A program made the position numbers and the translations under genes. The notes under the pieces were generated by a model, which was not told the DNA's origin, did not search any database, and was given only the letters and a program-made list of their open reading frames with translations. Positions 36,943 to 46,153 of a stretch of DNA of 64,000 nucleotides are shown piece after piece. This DNA is from Streptomyces sp. NBC_01471 (GTDB lineage Bacteria; Actinomycetota; Actinomycetes; Streptomycetales; Streptomycetaceae). The stretch is from positions 4,795,001-4,859,000 of the forward strand of contig NZ_CP109450.1 in assembly GCF_041438865.1 (NCBI RefSeq). The letters run 5' to 3'. Positions within the stretch are counted from its first letter, which is position 1. Every line of letters starts with the position of its first letter.

Positions 36943-38142
36943 TCAGTTCTCGGCCACCGGCACCCAGCGGATCCGGGTGGCGCACACCGAGACCAGGAGG
37001 GCCGCGGCCGCCACGGCGCCCATGCCCCACACCAGACCGCCGGCGTTCGCGATGAAGCCGATCATCGCCGGTCCGGCCAGCAGGCCGACGGTCCCCATCG
37101 CGGCGACCAGCGCCAGCGCCTCCGGTCCCTGCCGCGCGGCGGCGACGTACACACAGGGCGTCACGGCCGCCACCCCCAGGCCGACGCAGGCGAACCCGAT
37201 GAGCGCCGGGACCACGCCACCGGCCAGCAGTGCGAGCGCGAGGCCCGCGCCGGCCAGCACGCTGCCGGTCAGCACGACCCGCCGGTCGCCCCAGCGGGTG
37301 CGCCAGCTGTCGGCGAACACCCGGGCCAGCACCATCATCACCGAGACGACGGCGATACCCAGCGGGGCCACCGACGCCGCCGCCTTGAGCACGTCCTTCA
37401 TGTAGAGCGCCGACCAGTCGTTCATGGCGCCCTCGGTCACGGTGCCGAACGCCATCGCGCACCCCATCCACAGCGTCATGCGCGACGGTACGGACAGCCG
37501 CCGGCGGGTCCGGCTCTTCGCCGCGGGCCGCTGATCCTCCGTCAGCAGCCCGGTCTGGGCGAACCCGACCAGCAGGAGCAGGATCGCGGCCGCCACACCG
37601 AAGTGGGCGGCCAGCGACGGGGTCAGCGTGTTCACCCCGGACGCCAGCAGCGCGGCGCCCAGCGACCCGGCGCTGAACGTCGCGTGCAGCCTGGCCATGG
37701 CCGTACGCCCGTACGTGGTTTCGAGCGCGGCTCCCTGTGCGTTCATGGCCACGTTCAGACAGCCGACGGCGATCCCGTCGCAGCCCACGATGACCATCGC
37801 GACCGGATAGTTGGGCACCACGGACAGCGCGAGCAGCAGCAGCCCGAGGCAGAGCGCGGACAGTGAGGCGAGGTGGCGCGATCCCAGGCGCCGCATCAGC
37901 ACGGTGACGAGCGGGAACGAGATCGCCGCACCCGCGCCGCAGGCCATCAGCAGCAGGCCGAGTTCCGCCTCGGACAGGTGCAGTTGAGCCTTGAGGGTGG
38001 GCAGCCGCGAGGCCCAGGTGCCGTACTGGAAGCCGAGGAAGCAGAACAGCGCGGCGATCGCCAGCTGTGCCCGGCGGAACGGATCCCGGACCCGGGCGCC
38101 CTGTGCGGTCGTGTCCTGTGGGGTCGTGTCTTGGTGGGTCAC
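36943..38142 (-). CDS. MFS transporter (exporter of the 37-42 kb operon)
   Basis: About 399 residues from GTG at 38142, one base after the GNAT stop. Twelve hydrophobic helices can be traced from LAIAALFCFLGFQYGTWASR to AVAAAALLVSVCATR. The loop between helices 2 and 3 (VLMRRLGSRHLA) fits the MFS motif, and a basic cytoplasmic loop at mid-protein (KSRTRRRLSVPSR) separates the halves. It resembles the YbjJ/Fsr-like branch with a GFQYGTWASRLP opening. As the last gene of the dioxygenase-decarboxylase operon it most likely exports the pathway product. Confidence 0.88.
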   Translation of the reverse strand: MTHQDTTPQDTTAQGARVRDPFRRAQLAIAALFCFLGFQYGTWASRLPTLKAQLHLSEAELGLLLMACGAGAAISFPLVTVLMRRLGSRHLASLSALCLGLLLLALSVVPNYPVAMVIVGCDGIAVGCLNVAMNAQGAALETTYGRTAMARLHATFSAGSLGAALLASGVNTLTPSLAAHFGVAAAILLLLVGFAQTGLLTEDQRPAAKSRTRRRLSVPSRMTLWMGCAMAFGTVTEGAMNDWSALYMKDVLKAAASVAPLGIAVVSVMMVLARVFADSWRTRWGDRRVVLTGSVLAGAGLALALLAGGVVPALIGFACVGLGVAAVTPCVYVAAARQGPEALALVAAMGTVGLLAGPAMIGFIANAGGLVWGMGAVAAAALLVSVCATRIRWVPVAEN

Positions 38143-38143
38143 T

Positions 38144-38638
38144 TCATACCGCCTTGGACATGTACACCGCGTTCGTTCCGTAACTTCCCGGGAGGGCGAT
38201 GTCACGATGGGCCGCATATCCGTTGGCCGACCAGAAGGTCTCGCTGCCCGCGACGGATATGAGGGAGATGCGTTCGTGCGTCGTCGATCTGGCGGTCGCC
38301 GTGAGGTGGTGCAGCAGACGCTTCGCCAGCCCTCTGCCGCGGTGGCGTTCGGCGATGACGATGTCGTGCAGATGTAGGTTGGTCGAGCGGAAGACGGTCT
38401 TCTCCGCCCGGCCCAGGTCGGGGTACTGCCACAGCGGGTAGGGCAGTGCCAGCAGATAGCCCGCCGTCCGGCGGTCGAGGCGCAGCACGAAGCAGGTGGC
38501 GGGCGACGGGCGGGCCCTCGACTCCAGCGCGGCCCGCCCCTCCGAGAGGTCGCTGGCGGAGTACGCGCTGGCTTCCAGCTCCGCGATGCCGTGCCAGTCG
38601 TCGGCGGTGATGTTCCGTATCTGAACGTCCTGGCCCAT
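38144..38638 (-). CDS. GNAT-family N-acetyltransferase
   Basis: 164 residues. The GNAT fold is seen in RNITADDWHGIAELEASAYS, the strand pair CFVLRLDRRTAGYLLALPY, and motif A IVIAERHRGRGLAKRLLHHL with the R/Q-x-x-G-x-G/A acetyl-CoA loop. The C-terminal strand FWSANGYAAHRD is typical of small-substrate acetyltransferases. The ATG shares an A with the TAA of the decarboxylase gene (TAATG). It probably acetylates an amine released by that decarboxylase; a self-protection role is also possible. Confidence 0.85.
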   Translation of the reverse strand: MGQDVQIRNITADDWHGIAELEASAYSASDLSEGRAALESRARPSPATCFVLRLDRRTAGYLLALPYPLWQYPDLGRAEKTVFRSTNLHLHDIVIAERHRGRGLAKRLLHHLTATARSTTHERISLISVAGSETFWSANGYAAHRDIALPGSYGTNAVYMSKAV

Positions 38639-39867
38639 TACGGCAGACCCTTCATGGCTGTCCCGCCTGTCGGTGTCCCGGCGCCGGACGGCAGCCCGCG
38701 GATCACGGTGTACGGAAGCGGGCTGAAGCCGTTGAAGCCCTGCGTCGCGTAACTGGTGGCGTAGGCACCGGACGAGAGGACCCAGACCGGGTCCCCCGAC
38801 GCGACGCCTTCGGGAACCTGGACGAGGCGGTGCTCATGGGCGTAGGCGTCGTCGCTGTCGCAGGTGGGGCCCGCGACCACGGCCGGTACGGAGGGCGCCC
38901 CCGGGTGGGTGGGAAAGACCAGCCGGTACTGGAGCTGGTCCATCTCGTACAGGCCGTTGAACTTGCCGCAGCTCAGATACAGCCAGTGCTGGCGTTCACC
39001 GTTCAGCTGCTCCCTCGTGGACAGCCGCGCCACATGGGCCCGGATCGCGCCGTGGTCGGCGACCAGGTGGCGGCCCGGCTCCACGACGAAGTCGAGCGGG
39101 GTGCCGGACACCGCCCGCAGCTGCCGCATGCCCTCCCGGATCGCGGCGAAGATCTTGTCCAGCGGGGGATCCAGCGGTGTGCCCCGGCTGTCGAGATATC
39201 CGAGTGCGGGCAGTCCGCCGCCGAGATTGACGTGGTCGAGGTGGATGCCCCGGTCCCGCAGGTCCACGAGTACGGCGGCGAGGCTCGCGAACGCGCTCTC
39301 CCAGGCCTCCGCCGTCATCTGCTGGGAGCCGACGTGCACGGACAGCCCGGCAGGTGTCAGCCCTGCCGCCCGGGCCGCCTCCAGCACGCGTACGGCGTCG
39401 GTACCCGAGCAGCCGAACTTCTTGCTGAGACCCCAGAGGGCGCCCTCGCCGCTGGTGGCCAGCCGGCAGAAGACCCGTGCGCCGGGGGCATGGGCGGCGA
39501 TGGCCGCCACGTCCTCCACGCTGTCGGTGGCGAAGTCCCGGACGCCGAGCCGGTACGCGTCGCTGATGTTCCGGTCGGACTTGATGGTGTTGCCGTAGTG
39601 GATCCGGCCGACCGGCACGCCCGTGCTGAGGGCCCGCTCGATCTCGTGGGGGCCCGCCGCGTCGAACCCGGCCCCCCGCTCCGCCAGACAGGCGAGCACC
39701 TCGTCCACCGGGCAGGCCTTCATCGCGAACCGGACGGCGACGCCCGGCAGTTCCCAGGTCAGCGTCTCGTACTGGTCCCGGATGCCGCCGAGATCGAAGA
39801 CGATCCGGTCATCGGAAGCCGCCGCCAGGGCCTCGTGCAGGGGGGTGTTCAGCTGCCTAGTGCTCAT
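38638..39867 (-). CDS. Type III PLP decarboxylase (ornithine/lysine decarboxylase-like)
   Basis: 409 residues with an alanine-racemase-type barrel and C-terminal beta domain. FAMKACP near 49-52 contains the PLP lysine. SVHVGSQQ, VNLGGGLPALG and EPGRHLVADHG are the phosphate-binding and substrate motifs. GPTCDSDDAY matches the GPTCD active-site cysteine and substrate-carboxylate motif of eukaryotic-type ornithine decarboxylases. Exact substrate (ornithine, lysine, arginine or a modified amino acid) cannot be read. Its start overlaps the preceding gene by 11 bp. Confidence 0.87.
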   Translation of the reverse strand: MSTRQLNTPLHEALAAASDDRIVFDLGGIRDQYETLTWELPGVAVRFAMKACPVDEVLACLAERGAGFDAAGPHEIERALSTGVPVGRIHYGNTIKSDRNISDAYRLGVRDFATDSVEDVAAIAAHAPGARVFCRLATSGEGALWGLSKKFGCSGTDAVRVLEAARAAGLTPAGLSVHVGSQQMTAEAWESAFASLAAVLVDLRDRGIHLDHVNLGGGLPALGYLDSRGTPLDPPLDKIFAAIREGMRQLRAVSGTPLDFVVEPGRHLVADHGAIRAHVARLSTREQLNGERQHWLYLSCGKFNGLYEMDQLQYRLVFPTHPGAPSVPAVVAGPTCDSDDAYAHEHRLVQVPEGVASGDPVWVLSSGAYATSYATQGFNGFSPLPYTVIRGLPSGAGTPTGGTAMKGLP

Positions 39868-41164
39868 GGATACCCGCTTCTCTGCTCACCCGCATCAGTG
39901 GTTCCCACGCCTCGATCAGGAGCGCGAAATCCTCCATGTCCCGCTGGGCCTCGTTGAGCAGCCGGTCGCCGCGGGCCGCCAGGACGTCGGCGAACTCGGC
40001 GTATCGGCCGCCGAGTTTCCGGTAGGACCGGTCGATGACGCGCAGCCGCTCCTCGTTCTCCTCCCGGTCCAGCCAGCTGCTGTCCCGGACGAATGCGGCC
40101 ACCGGGTCCGCCCGGAGGCGCAGCCGGTCGTCGAGCAGGGCACCGCCGGCCGCCGCCATCCGCCCGTACACGGAATTGAAATAGAGCATCGACAGGAAGA
40201 ACTTCACCAGCCGCAGCTGGTACGCCATGAATCCGGCGTCGGTGCGCCGCTCCCCGGTGTAGAAGTTCACGATGTGGCGGTTGTGGAGGACGCCGGGCAG
40301 CCCCGCGTCGTGGACCAGGTGCAGCAGGAAGTAGTCGCTGCCGATGGTGTCGGTCGCGGGCGGCAGCGGCACGCGCTCGTACACCTCGCGGTGGAAGCTG
40401 ACGTTGCACATGTCCACCCGCATGGGGTCCACCGGGCCGACCGCCGACCGGTCGCCGGTGAAGGGGTCGGTGCCCGCCCCCGTGAAGGCCTCGGCGACCA
40501 GCTGCCGCTTCGCCTCGTCCGGCCACTCGCGAGGGGCCCACAGGCTGACGACGTCGTGGTAGACGGCAGGGTCGAGCCGCTGGATCTCGCTGATGTCCAC
40601 GGACAGTTCGCCCACGAAGGAGCTGCCCACCAGGGACACCGTCCGCTGTGCGTGGGCCGGGTCGAGACGGGTCTCGGACACGCCGTCCACCGCGTCGATC
40701 GCGTGTTTCCCGAGCGACAGCAGTTCGTGGTGGACGGGGAACACCGGCTCGCCGTCCAGGACCTGATAGGTGCTGTCCGAATCCCTGCGGTGCAGGGATT
40801 CGCAGCCGAGCGCGGCGGCGAACAGGAAGGCACGGTTCGTGCAGGCGCCGTACGAGACCCCGGAAGGCAGCATGAGGTCGAGCAGCAGATCGGGCTTGGG
40901 AACGTCGGCGCCGCTGATGAACTGCCGCAGTAAGGTGCGCTGTTCGGCTTCGCCCAGGTGGTGGACGATCACCTGTGGTGTTCCGGTGGCCTCGCCGGCG
41001 ACTTTCGCGTGCTCCGCGAAATCCTGCTCGCCGGACGAGTCCAGGATCAGCAGACGCACCTCGACGCCGAAGTGCTCGGCCGCGTACTGTGCCTCGGCGC
41101 GCAGGGCCGAAATCGTCGCCGCGCAGGCCCTGTTGGTGGGAAGGGTCAGACAGATTCGCTGCAT
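39857..41164 (-). CDS. Putative GT-A-like protein of unknown function
   Basis: 435 residues from ATG at 41164. The N-terminal ICLTLPTNRACAATISALRA and VRLLILDSSGE look like the first strands of a GT-A glycosyltransferase fold. RRDSDSTYQVLDG supplies a DxD-like acidic motif near residue 132. The remainder is helical, with FFLSMLYFNSVYGRM near 340. I think this corresponds to DUF6271, but I cannot check. It overlaps the dioxygenase gene by 19 bp and the decarboxylase gene by 11 bp, so its role lies in the same pathway, perhaps sugar or amino-acid transfer. Confidence 0.7.
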   Translation of the reverse strand: MQRICLTLPTNRACAATISALRAEAQYAAEHFGVEVRLLILDSSGEQDFAEHAKVAGEATGTPQVIVHHLGEAEQRTLLRQFISGADVPKPDLLLDLMLPSGVSYGACTNRAFLFAAALGCESLHRRDSDSTYQVLDGEPVFPVHHELLSLGKHAIDAVDGVSETRLDPAHAQRTVSLVGSSFVGELSVDISEIQRLDPAVYHDVVSLWAPREWPDEAKRQLVAEAFTGAGTDPFTGDRSAVGPVDPMRVDMCNVSFHREVYERVPLPPATDTIGSDYFLLHLVHDAGLPGVLHNRHIVNFYTGERRTDAGFMAYQLRLVKFFLSMLYFNSVYGRMAAAGGALLDDRLRLRADPVAAFVRDSSWLDREENEERLRVIDRSYRKLGGRYAEFADVLAARGDRLLNEAQRDMEDFALLIEAWEPLMRVSREAGIHEH

Positions 41165-42213
41165 GCCAGTTCTCCGGTTGACCGCTCGGTGTTCCGGTCG
41201 CCGTTCCAGGATTCGAGTCCAAGAAGCTTCGCGCCGAGGCCGCTCAGCTCTGCGGCGCCGTACCTGAGGGATTCGTGCCGGTCCGCGTCGCCGACCAGCG
41301 TCTTGTTCCAGTCCGGTGTGGAGAGGGTGCGCCAGGATTCGATCCGGGACTTCCGCATCTCCTGGTGGGACTCCAGCGCGGGCATCATCGAGAGGTACTG
41401 GACCGCGCGGACGCCGCTCTCCGAGATGTTGCGGGCGACGCCGTGGGCGAGCAGGCCGTTCCAGATCAGCAGATCGCCGGCCTGGAGTTCCGGCTGGACG
41501 ACGGGGAACTCGGCGCGGTCGGTGCCGGGCCTGATCGGGTCCCGGCCGGCGGGCTGGGAGAGCTTCCACCGGTCGAACTGGCGGAACAGCTCCGGTGAGC
41601 ACTGGAATCCGCCCCGCTCGGGCTCGGTGTCGTTCAGCGCGATGATCCCCTGGACGCGCTGGGGCAGCACACTGAGCGTGCTGTCGACGTCCCAGTGCAG
41701 CTCGATGTCGAACCCCTTGTCCGTGGGCGCGATCAGCGCGCGGTCACGGTTCTTGATGTTCGGCGGGTTCAGGTTGAGCCGGTCCAGGGTCACCCACAGC
41801 TCCTCGCAGTCCCACACGTCGGCGAACGCGTCATGCACGCGCTGCGCCTGGCGGCTGTCCCAGATGAGCTGGTGGTGGTACGCCTCCACGAAACCGTAGA
41901 TGTGCAGTTCGCGGTCCAGGTCCGACCGGAACTCCCGGTCCGTGTACCAGGTGTCGGGCCGGTCCGGGTCCAGGCCCTGGAAGTCCCAGGTGAAGTCCAG
42001 CAGGCGCTGCGCCGCGGCGGCGGGTATCGCCTCCTTCACGACGACGTAGCCGTAGGTCTGCCAGAAGGCGAAGTCCTCTTCCGACAGCACGCGCAGCGGC
42101 TGCGACTTCTTGATGTCCCGCAGCGGTGTCTGCGCCAGGTACATCTCTCCGTCCGTACTGAAATAGGGGATGTCCGATGCGGCTCGATACAGATAGGGGT
42201 CGGACGTCGGCAT
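41146..42213 (-). CDS. Phytanoyl-CoA dioxygenase (PhyH)-family Fe(II)/2-oxoglutarate oxygenase
   Basis: 355 residues from ATG at 42213 after GGAG. The jelly-roll PhyH core shows the iron-binding HxD in ELHWDVDSTLSV, the distal His in NGLLAHGVARN, and an Arg shortly after for 2-oxoglutarate. The N-terminal EEDFAFWQTYGYVVVKEAIP is the typical PhyH entry segment. It hydroxylates or otherwise oxidises a small substrate, probably an amino acid, before or after decarboxylation. It is the first gene of the five-gene leftward operon, so transcription should start in 42214-42551. Confidence 0.87.
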   Translation of the reverse strand: MPTSDPYLYRAASDIPYFSTDGEMYLAQTPLRDIKKSQPLRVLSEEDFAFWQTYGYVVVKEAIPAAAAQRLLDFTWDFQGLDPDRPDTWYTDREFRSDLDRELHIYGFVEAYHHQLIWDSRQAQRVHDAFADVWDCEELWVTLDRLNLNPPNIKNRDRALIAPTDKGFDIELHWDVDSTLSVLPQRVQGIIALNDTEPERGGFQCSPELFRQFDRWKLSQPAGRDPIRPGTDRAEFPVVQPELQAGDLLIWNGLLAHGVARNISESGVRAVQYLSMMPALESHQEMRKSRIESWRTLSTPDWNKTLVGDADRHESLRYGAAELSGLGAKLLGLESWNGDRNTERSTGELACSESV

Positions 42214-42551
42214 GCAACCACTCCAGGTATGAAGGTGCTGGATCTGAACGGATCGGGCGCGGCCGTCCGGGGGCGCGGCGCGCGCGGCCGGACTGTGGGC
42301 GGCCGGGCCGCGGAAGGGCGCCGTCGGCGGACCGTGGCCCGGCGGGACGGCTGCGGGGGTGAGGAGTTCACCCGTGTGACGGCGGATGCGGCGGCGTTGC
42401 CGCGTACGCGCTCCGGGCCCGCACCGCACGGCGGGAGGAGCCCGCGGTGCGGTGGGTGCCGGGATGTGGGTGTGCGTGGGTGCGGGTGGGAGATGGTGAG
42501 CAGGGGCGTTGCTGGACTTGGGTCTGTGGGTCTGTGGGGTGGTGGGTGCGG
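42214..42551. other. 338-bp gene-free region upstream of the dioxygenase operon
   Basis: The part next to the PhyH gene should hold the leftward promoter. The part at 42443-42551 is strongly strand-biased: a G/T-rich plus strand with many GGGTG and TGTGGG words, giving no open frame of interest. I see no regulator site I can name. Confidence 0.4.
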
Positions 42552-44054
42552 TCAGCCGGCCAGTGCCTCGGCCGCGGCCACACCCGAGGCGGTGGTGGCC
42601 CCGTAGGTCGCGATGTGCACCGCTCCCTGGGTCTCGGCGGCCGGCAGGCCCATCTCGATCACGACGGAGTCGGGCCGGGCGCTCAGCAGGTGCTTGAGGG
42701 AATCCGTCATCCAGGTGTGGCGGCAGGCGTCGCGGACCACGACGACCAGGGGCCGGTCGGCAGCGGGTTCCAGCGCGTACTGGTCGAGTACGGCCAGGTC
42801 CGCCGCCACGTCCTCCTCGTGGATTCCGACCGAGGTCGTTCCGGCCAGCCGCTCGCGCAGCGGGGCGGCGACGCCCCAGGGCGTCTCCTTGGCGATGGCG
42901 AGGTTCATCGTCGGGATGAGCTCCACGACGTGGGGTGCCGAGCCGAGCGGCAGGGAGCCGCCGTCCGCCACGGTCGTGCACAGGGCACGCCGGGCGGCCA
43001 CGAAGCCGATGTCCGACTTGATCCGGTGGGGTGGTGCGGCGTGGTAGATACCGTTCGACCAGGCCGAGAACTCCTCGACCCGCGCCACCGCTTCTCTGAG
43101 CCGCTCCTCGGGCAGTTCACCGTTGCGGACGGCGGACACCAGGGCCGCACTCAGCAGGCCGACCACCTCCGGATCGGCGCTCTCACCGCCGACACACACC
43201 GCGTCGGCGCCGCCCGCCACCGCCCGCACCGTGGCGCCGTCGATTCCGTAGAGGCCGCTGACGGCCCCCATCTCGATGGCGTCGGTGATGACCAGACCGT
43301 CGAAGCCCATCTCCTTGCGCAGCAGGTCGACGAGGAGGCGCGGACTCAGCGTGGCGGGGAGGCCGGCGTCGTAGGCCGGGACGAGCAGATGGCCGCTCAT
43401 GACCGCCCGTACGCCGCTGTCCATGGCCGCCCGGAACGGCGGAAGCGCCTGCTCCCTGATCTCGTCCGCGGTCGCGTCGTAGCGGGGCAGCCCGAGATGG
43501 GAGTCCACCTCGGTGTCGCCGTGTCCGGGGAAGTGCTTGGCGCAGGCCGCCACTCCGGCGGACTGGAGACCGCGGATCCAGGCGCCGGTGTGGCGGGCCA
43601 CCAGGTCCGGCGTCGAGCCGAACGATCTGACCCCGATGACAGGGTTGTTCGGGTTCGAGTTGACGTCCGCGCTGGGCGCGTAGGTCAGGCTGATGCCGGC
43701 GGAGCGCAGCTCGTGGCCGATGTCCCGGCCGACCGCTGCCGTCAGGTCCGTGTCGTCGATCGCGCCCAGCGCCAGGTTTCCCGGGCGGGTGCTGCCGGTC
43801 AGCGACTCGATCCTGGTGACGTCTCCGGCCTCCTCGTCGATGGCGATGATGAGGTCCGGGTTCTCCGCGCGCAGCTGCCGGGTCAGCCGGATCAGCTGAC
43901 CCGGGTTGGCGATGTTGCGCGAGAAGAGAACGACGCTCGACAGGCCCTCACCGATCCGGCGGAGCAGCCAGTCCGGTGCCTCGGTGCCCTTGAAGCCAGG
44001 CTGGAGGATCTTGAGGGCGAGGTGCGTCAGTTCACTGCTGGGTGTGCTGGGCAA
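42552..44054 (-). CDS. GH3 beta-N-acetylhexosaminidase
   Basis: About 500 residues from a TTG at 44054 preceded by AGGAAGG; an in-frame GTG at 44147 would translate through two operator sites and is less likely. The GH3 (NagZ-like) core includes DEEAGDVTRIESLTGSTR, the His/Asp-bearing loop ACAKHFPGHGDTEVDSH that marks N-acetylglucosaminidases, and VITDAIEMGAVSG with the nucleophile Asp. There is no signal peptide, so it should act in the cytoplasm on GlcNAc-containing fragments from chitin or cell wall. The two upstream DasR-like sites tie it to GlcNAc control. Confidence 0.88.
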   Translation of the reverse strand: MPSTPSSELTHLALKILQPGFKGTEAPDWLLRRIGEGLSSVVLFSRNIANPGQLIRLTRQLRAENPDLIIAIDEEAGDVTRIESLTGSTRPGNLALGAIDDTDLTAAVGRDIGHELRSAGISLTYAPSADVNSNPNNPVIGVRSFGSTPDLVARHTGAWIRGLQSAGVAACAKHFPGHGDTEVDSHLGLPRYDATADEIREQALPPFRAAMDSGVRAVMSGHLLVPAYDAGLPATLSPRLLVDLLRKEMGFDGLVITDAIEMGAVSGLYGIDGATVRAVAGGADAVCVGGESADPEVVGLLSAALVSAVRNGELPEERLREAVARVEEFSAWSNGIYHAAPPHRIKSDIGFVAARRALCTTVADGGSLPLGSAPHVVELIPTMNLAIAKETPWGVAAPLRERLAGTTSVGIHEEDVAADLAVLDQYALEPAADRPLVVVVRDACRHTWMTDSLKHLLSARPDSVVIEMGLPAAETQGAVHIATYGATTASGVAAAEALAG

Positions 44055-44105
44055 GGTCAGCCGGGCCTTCCTGGCGTGCCGATAGGGGACCGAGCCGCCA
44101 CGCGC

Positions 44106-44140
44106 TTGGTCCAGACCAATTGGATATTGGCCTGGACCAA
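44106..44140. promoter_or_regulatory. Two DasR-responsive (dre-like) sites
   Basis: TTGGTCCAGACCAA (44106-44119) is a near-perfect palindrome and TTGGCCTGGACCAA (44127-44140) an imperfect one. Both match the GntR/HutC-family DasR consensus around TGGTCTAGACCA. Their centres are 21 bp apart, two helical turns, so two dimers would sit on the same face. They lie just upstream of the GH3 N-acetylhexosaminidase. DasR repression relieved by GlcN-6-P is established in Streptomyces; binding here is inference. Confidence 0.8.
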
Positions 44141-44363
44141 GCGTCACGTCAAGTGCCGTGATGCGGCGCGCTCGCCCCTGTTCGCCCGAAATGATTACCC
44201 GTCAGTACCCGCCCATCTCAACCGAAATGGGACCACGCGGCCCGGTCCGTGAGTGCCTGAGCGAGGAGCTCGGGCCCCCGCTGCGGAACCGGAACGGATC
44301 CGAACTCGGTTGGTACGGCGGGAAGTTCATGCTGTGTTCACGAAGCCGGGAAGGCGTCGCCCG

Positions 44364-46100
44364 CTACTCGCCGCGCCCCCGGACGATCTCCTTCACCTTG
44401 GCCACCGCGAAGCCCAGACCCTGCTCGACGGTCGGCTTGGCCGGGACGGCGATCTCGTCCGGGTTCGTCAGGACGTCCAGCAGGACGGGTCCCGGCGTAC
44501 TGAAGGCGCGCTGTACGGCGTCCTCCAGATCGGCGGGGTCGGTCACCCGGATCCCGGTGATGCCCATCGCGGTGGCGACGGCGGCGAAGTCCGGGTTGTC
44601 GAGCACCGTGCCGAACTCCGGCAGGCCCACCTGCTCCTGCTCCAGCTTGACCATGCCGAGGCGGCGGTTGTCGAACACCACCAGCTTGACCGGGAGTTCG
44701 TTGCTCTTGAGCGTCATCAGATCGCCGAGCAGCATGCTCAGACCGCCGTCACCGCAGAACGCGACCACCTGCCGCCCCCGGTCCAGGCACTGCGCGCCGA
44801 GCGCATGGGGCATGGCGTTGGCCATGGAGCCCAGGTTGTACGAGCCGAGCAGCCGCCGAGCCCCGCGCATCTCGACGAAGCGCGACAGCCACACGGTGGC
44901 CATCCCGGTGTCGGAGGTGAAGACCGCGTCGTCGGCGGCGAGCCGGTCCACCGTGGCGGCCAGCGCCTCCGGCCGGATCCCGTGCTCCGGATTGTCCAGG
45001 GCCGAACGGGCCCGCCCGGCCGCCTTCTTGTCGTGTTCCGGGTCGGCCAGCCGGGCCTGGCCCTCGCGCCAGCTCTCGAAGTGCTTGCGCGCGTGGTCCA
45101 GATGGCCACGGTGGCGGTCGTCCCCGGCACCGAGATGCTTGAGCAGGTCCCGCACGGTGGCGCCCACGTCGCCGACCAGGCCGGCCTCGACCGGGACACG
45201 GCGACCAATGTGCGTGGGCTCGGTGTCCACCTGGATGACGGTCTTCCCCTCCGGATACCACTCGCGGTACGGGAAGTCCGTACCCAGGAGCAGCAGCGTG
45301 TCGGCGTCGTGCAGCGCCGAAGCGGCCGCCGGGTTGCCGATCAGCCCGGTCTGCCCGACCTGGAACGGGTTGTCCGCGCCTTCGAAGCCCTCCTTCGCCT
45401 TGAGCGTGAGCACCATCGGCGCGGCGAGCCGGTCCGCCAGGGCCAGCACATCGGTACGGGACGCGCGGGCACCCTGTCCGACGAGCAGGGTGACCCGTTC
45501 CGCGCGGTCGAGCAGCCCCGCCGCGTCGCGCGTAGCCGACTCCTCGGGCCGGGTCACCGCCGGGCTGAGCGAGAAGCGTGCCGTGCGGTCGGTGCTCAGC
45601 TTCCGGTCCCCGACGTCGGCGGGCACGGTGAGCACGGCGACGCCCTTGTGCCCGATGGCGTTCCGGACGGCCGTCTCCAGCATCTGCGGCAGCTGGTCCG
45701 GTGAGGAGACGGTCGCCCGGAAGACCGCCACGTCGCTGAAGAGGGCGTCGTTGTCGACCTCCTGGAAGGCGTTGCTGCCGATGTCGGCCAGCGGCACCTG
45801 ACCCGCGATCACCAGGACCGGGGTGCGGCTCTTGGCCGCGTCGTACAGACCGTTCAGCAGATGCACGGAGCCGGGGCCGACCGTGCCCATGCAGACACCG
45901 AGGCGGCCGGAGAGCTGGGACTGGGCGCTCGCGGCGAAGGCCGCCGCCTCCTCGTGGCGGCACCCCACCCATTCCACGCCTTCGGTGGTACGGATGGCCT
46001 CGGTCACGGGATTGAGCGCGTCCCCGACGACGCCGAACACCTGGTGGACGTTCAGTTCGCTCAGGGCGTCCACGATGACGCGGGCAACGGTGCGGGTCAC
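44364..46100 (-). CDS. Pyruvate dehydrogenase/oxidase-type TPP enzyme (PoxB-like)
   Basis: 578 residues from GTG at 46100, seven bases after GGAGG. The three-domain TPP architecture is complete: Pyr domain with the activating Glu in CRHEEAAAFAASA, a central domain (ALADRLAAPMVLTLKAKEG), and the PP domain with the GDGGLSMLLGDLMTL...N TPP/Mg motif. The overall pattern is that of pyruvate:quinone dehydrogenase or pyruvate oxidase rather than acetolactate synthase. It would convert pyruvate to acetate or acetyl phosphate and CO2. It lies 53 bp downstream of the glutamate-synthase-like gene. Confidence 0.9.
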   Translation of the reverse strand: MTRTVARVIVDALSELNVHQVFGVVGDALNPVTEAIRTTEGVEWVGCRHEEAAAFAASAQSQLSGRLGVCMGTVGPGSVHLLNGLYDAAKSRTPVLVIAGQVPLADIGSNAFQEVDNDALFSDVAVFRATVSSPDQLPQMLETAVRNAIGHKGVAVLTVPADVGDRKLSTDRTARFSLSPAVTRPEESATRDAAGLLDRAERVTLLVGQGARASRTDVLALADRLAAPMVLTLKAKEGFEGADNPFQVGQTGLIGNPAAASALHDADTLLLLGTDFPYREWYPEGKTVIQVDTEPTHIGRRVPVEAGLVGDVGATVRDLLKHLGAGDDRHRGHLDHARKHFESWREGQARLADPEHDKKAAGRARSALDNPEHGIRPEALAATVDRLAADDAVFTSDTGMATVWLSRFVEMRGARRLLGSYNLGSMANAMPHALGAQCLDRGRQVVAFCGDGGLSMLLGDLMTLKSNELPVKLVVFDNRRLGMVKLEQEQVGLPEFGTVLDNPDFAAVATAMGITGIRVTDPADLEDAVQRAFSTPGPVLLDVLTNPDEIAVPAKPTVEQGLGFAVAKVKEIVRGRGE

Positions 46101-46153
46101 AAAAGCCTCCAGTTCGGGCGGGCGGAAACGGGATCGGAAAGGCTGAGGCGGTC

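Noticed and set aside
42443..42551. G/T-rich stretch considered as G-quadruplex or repeat element
   Set aside because: G runs are mostly two or three long with irregular spacing; no four regular runs, and no conserved unit.
44055..44147. N-terminal extension of the GH3 enzyme from GTG 44147
   Set aside because: It would translate through two DasR-type palindromes and gives residues unlike GH3 N termini.
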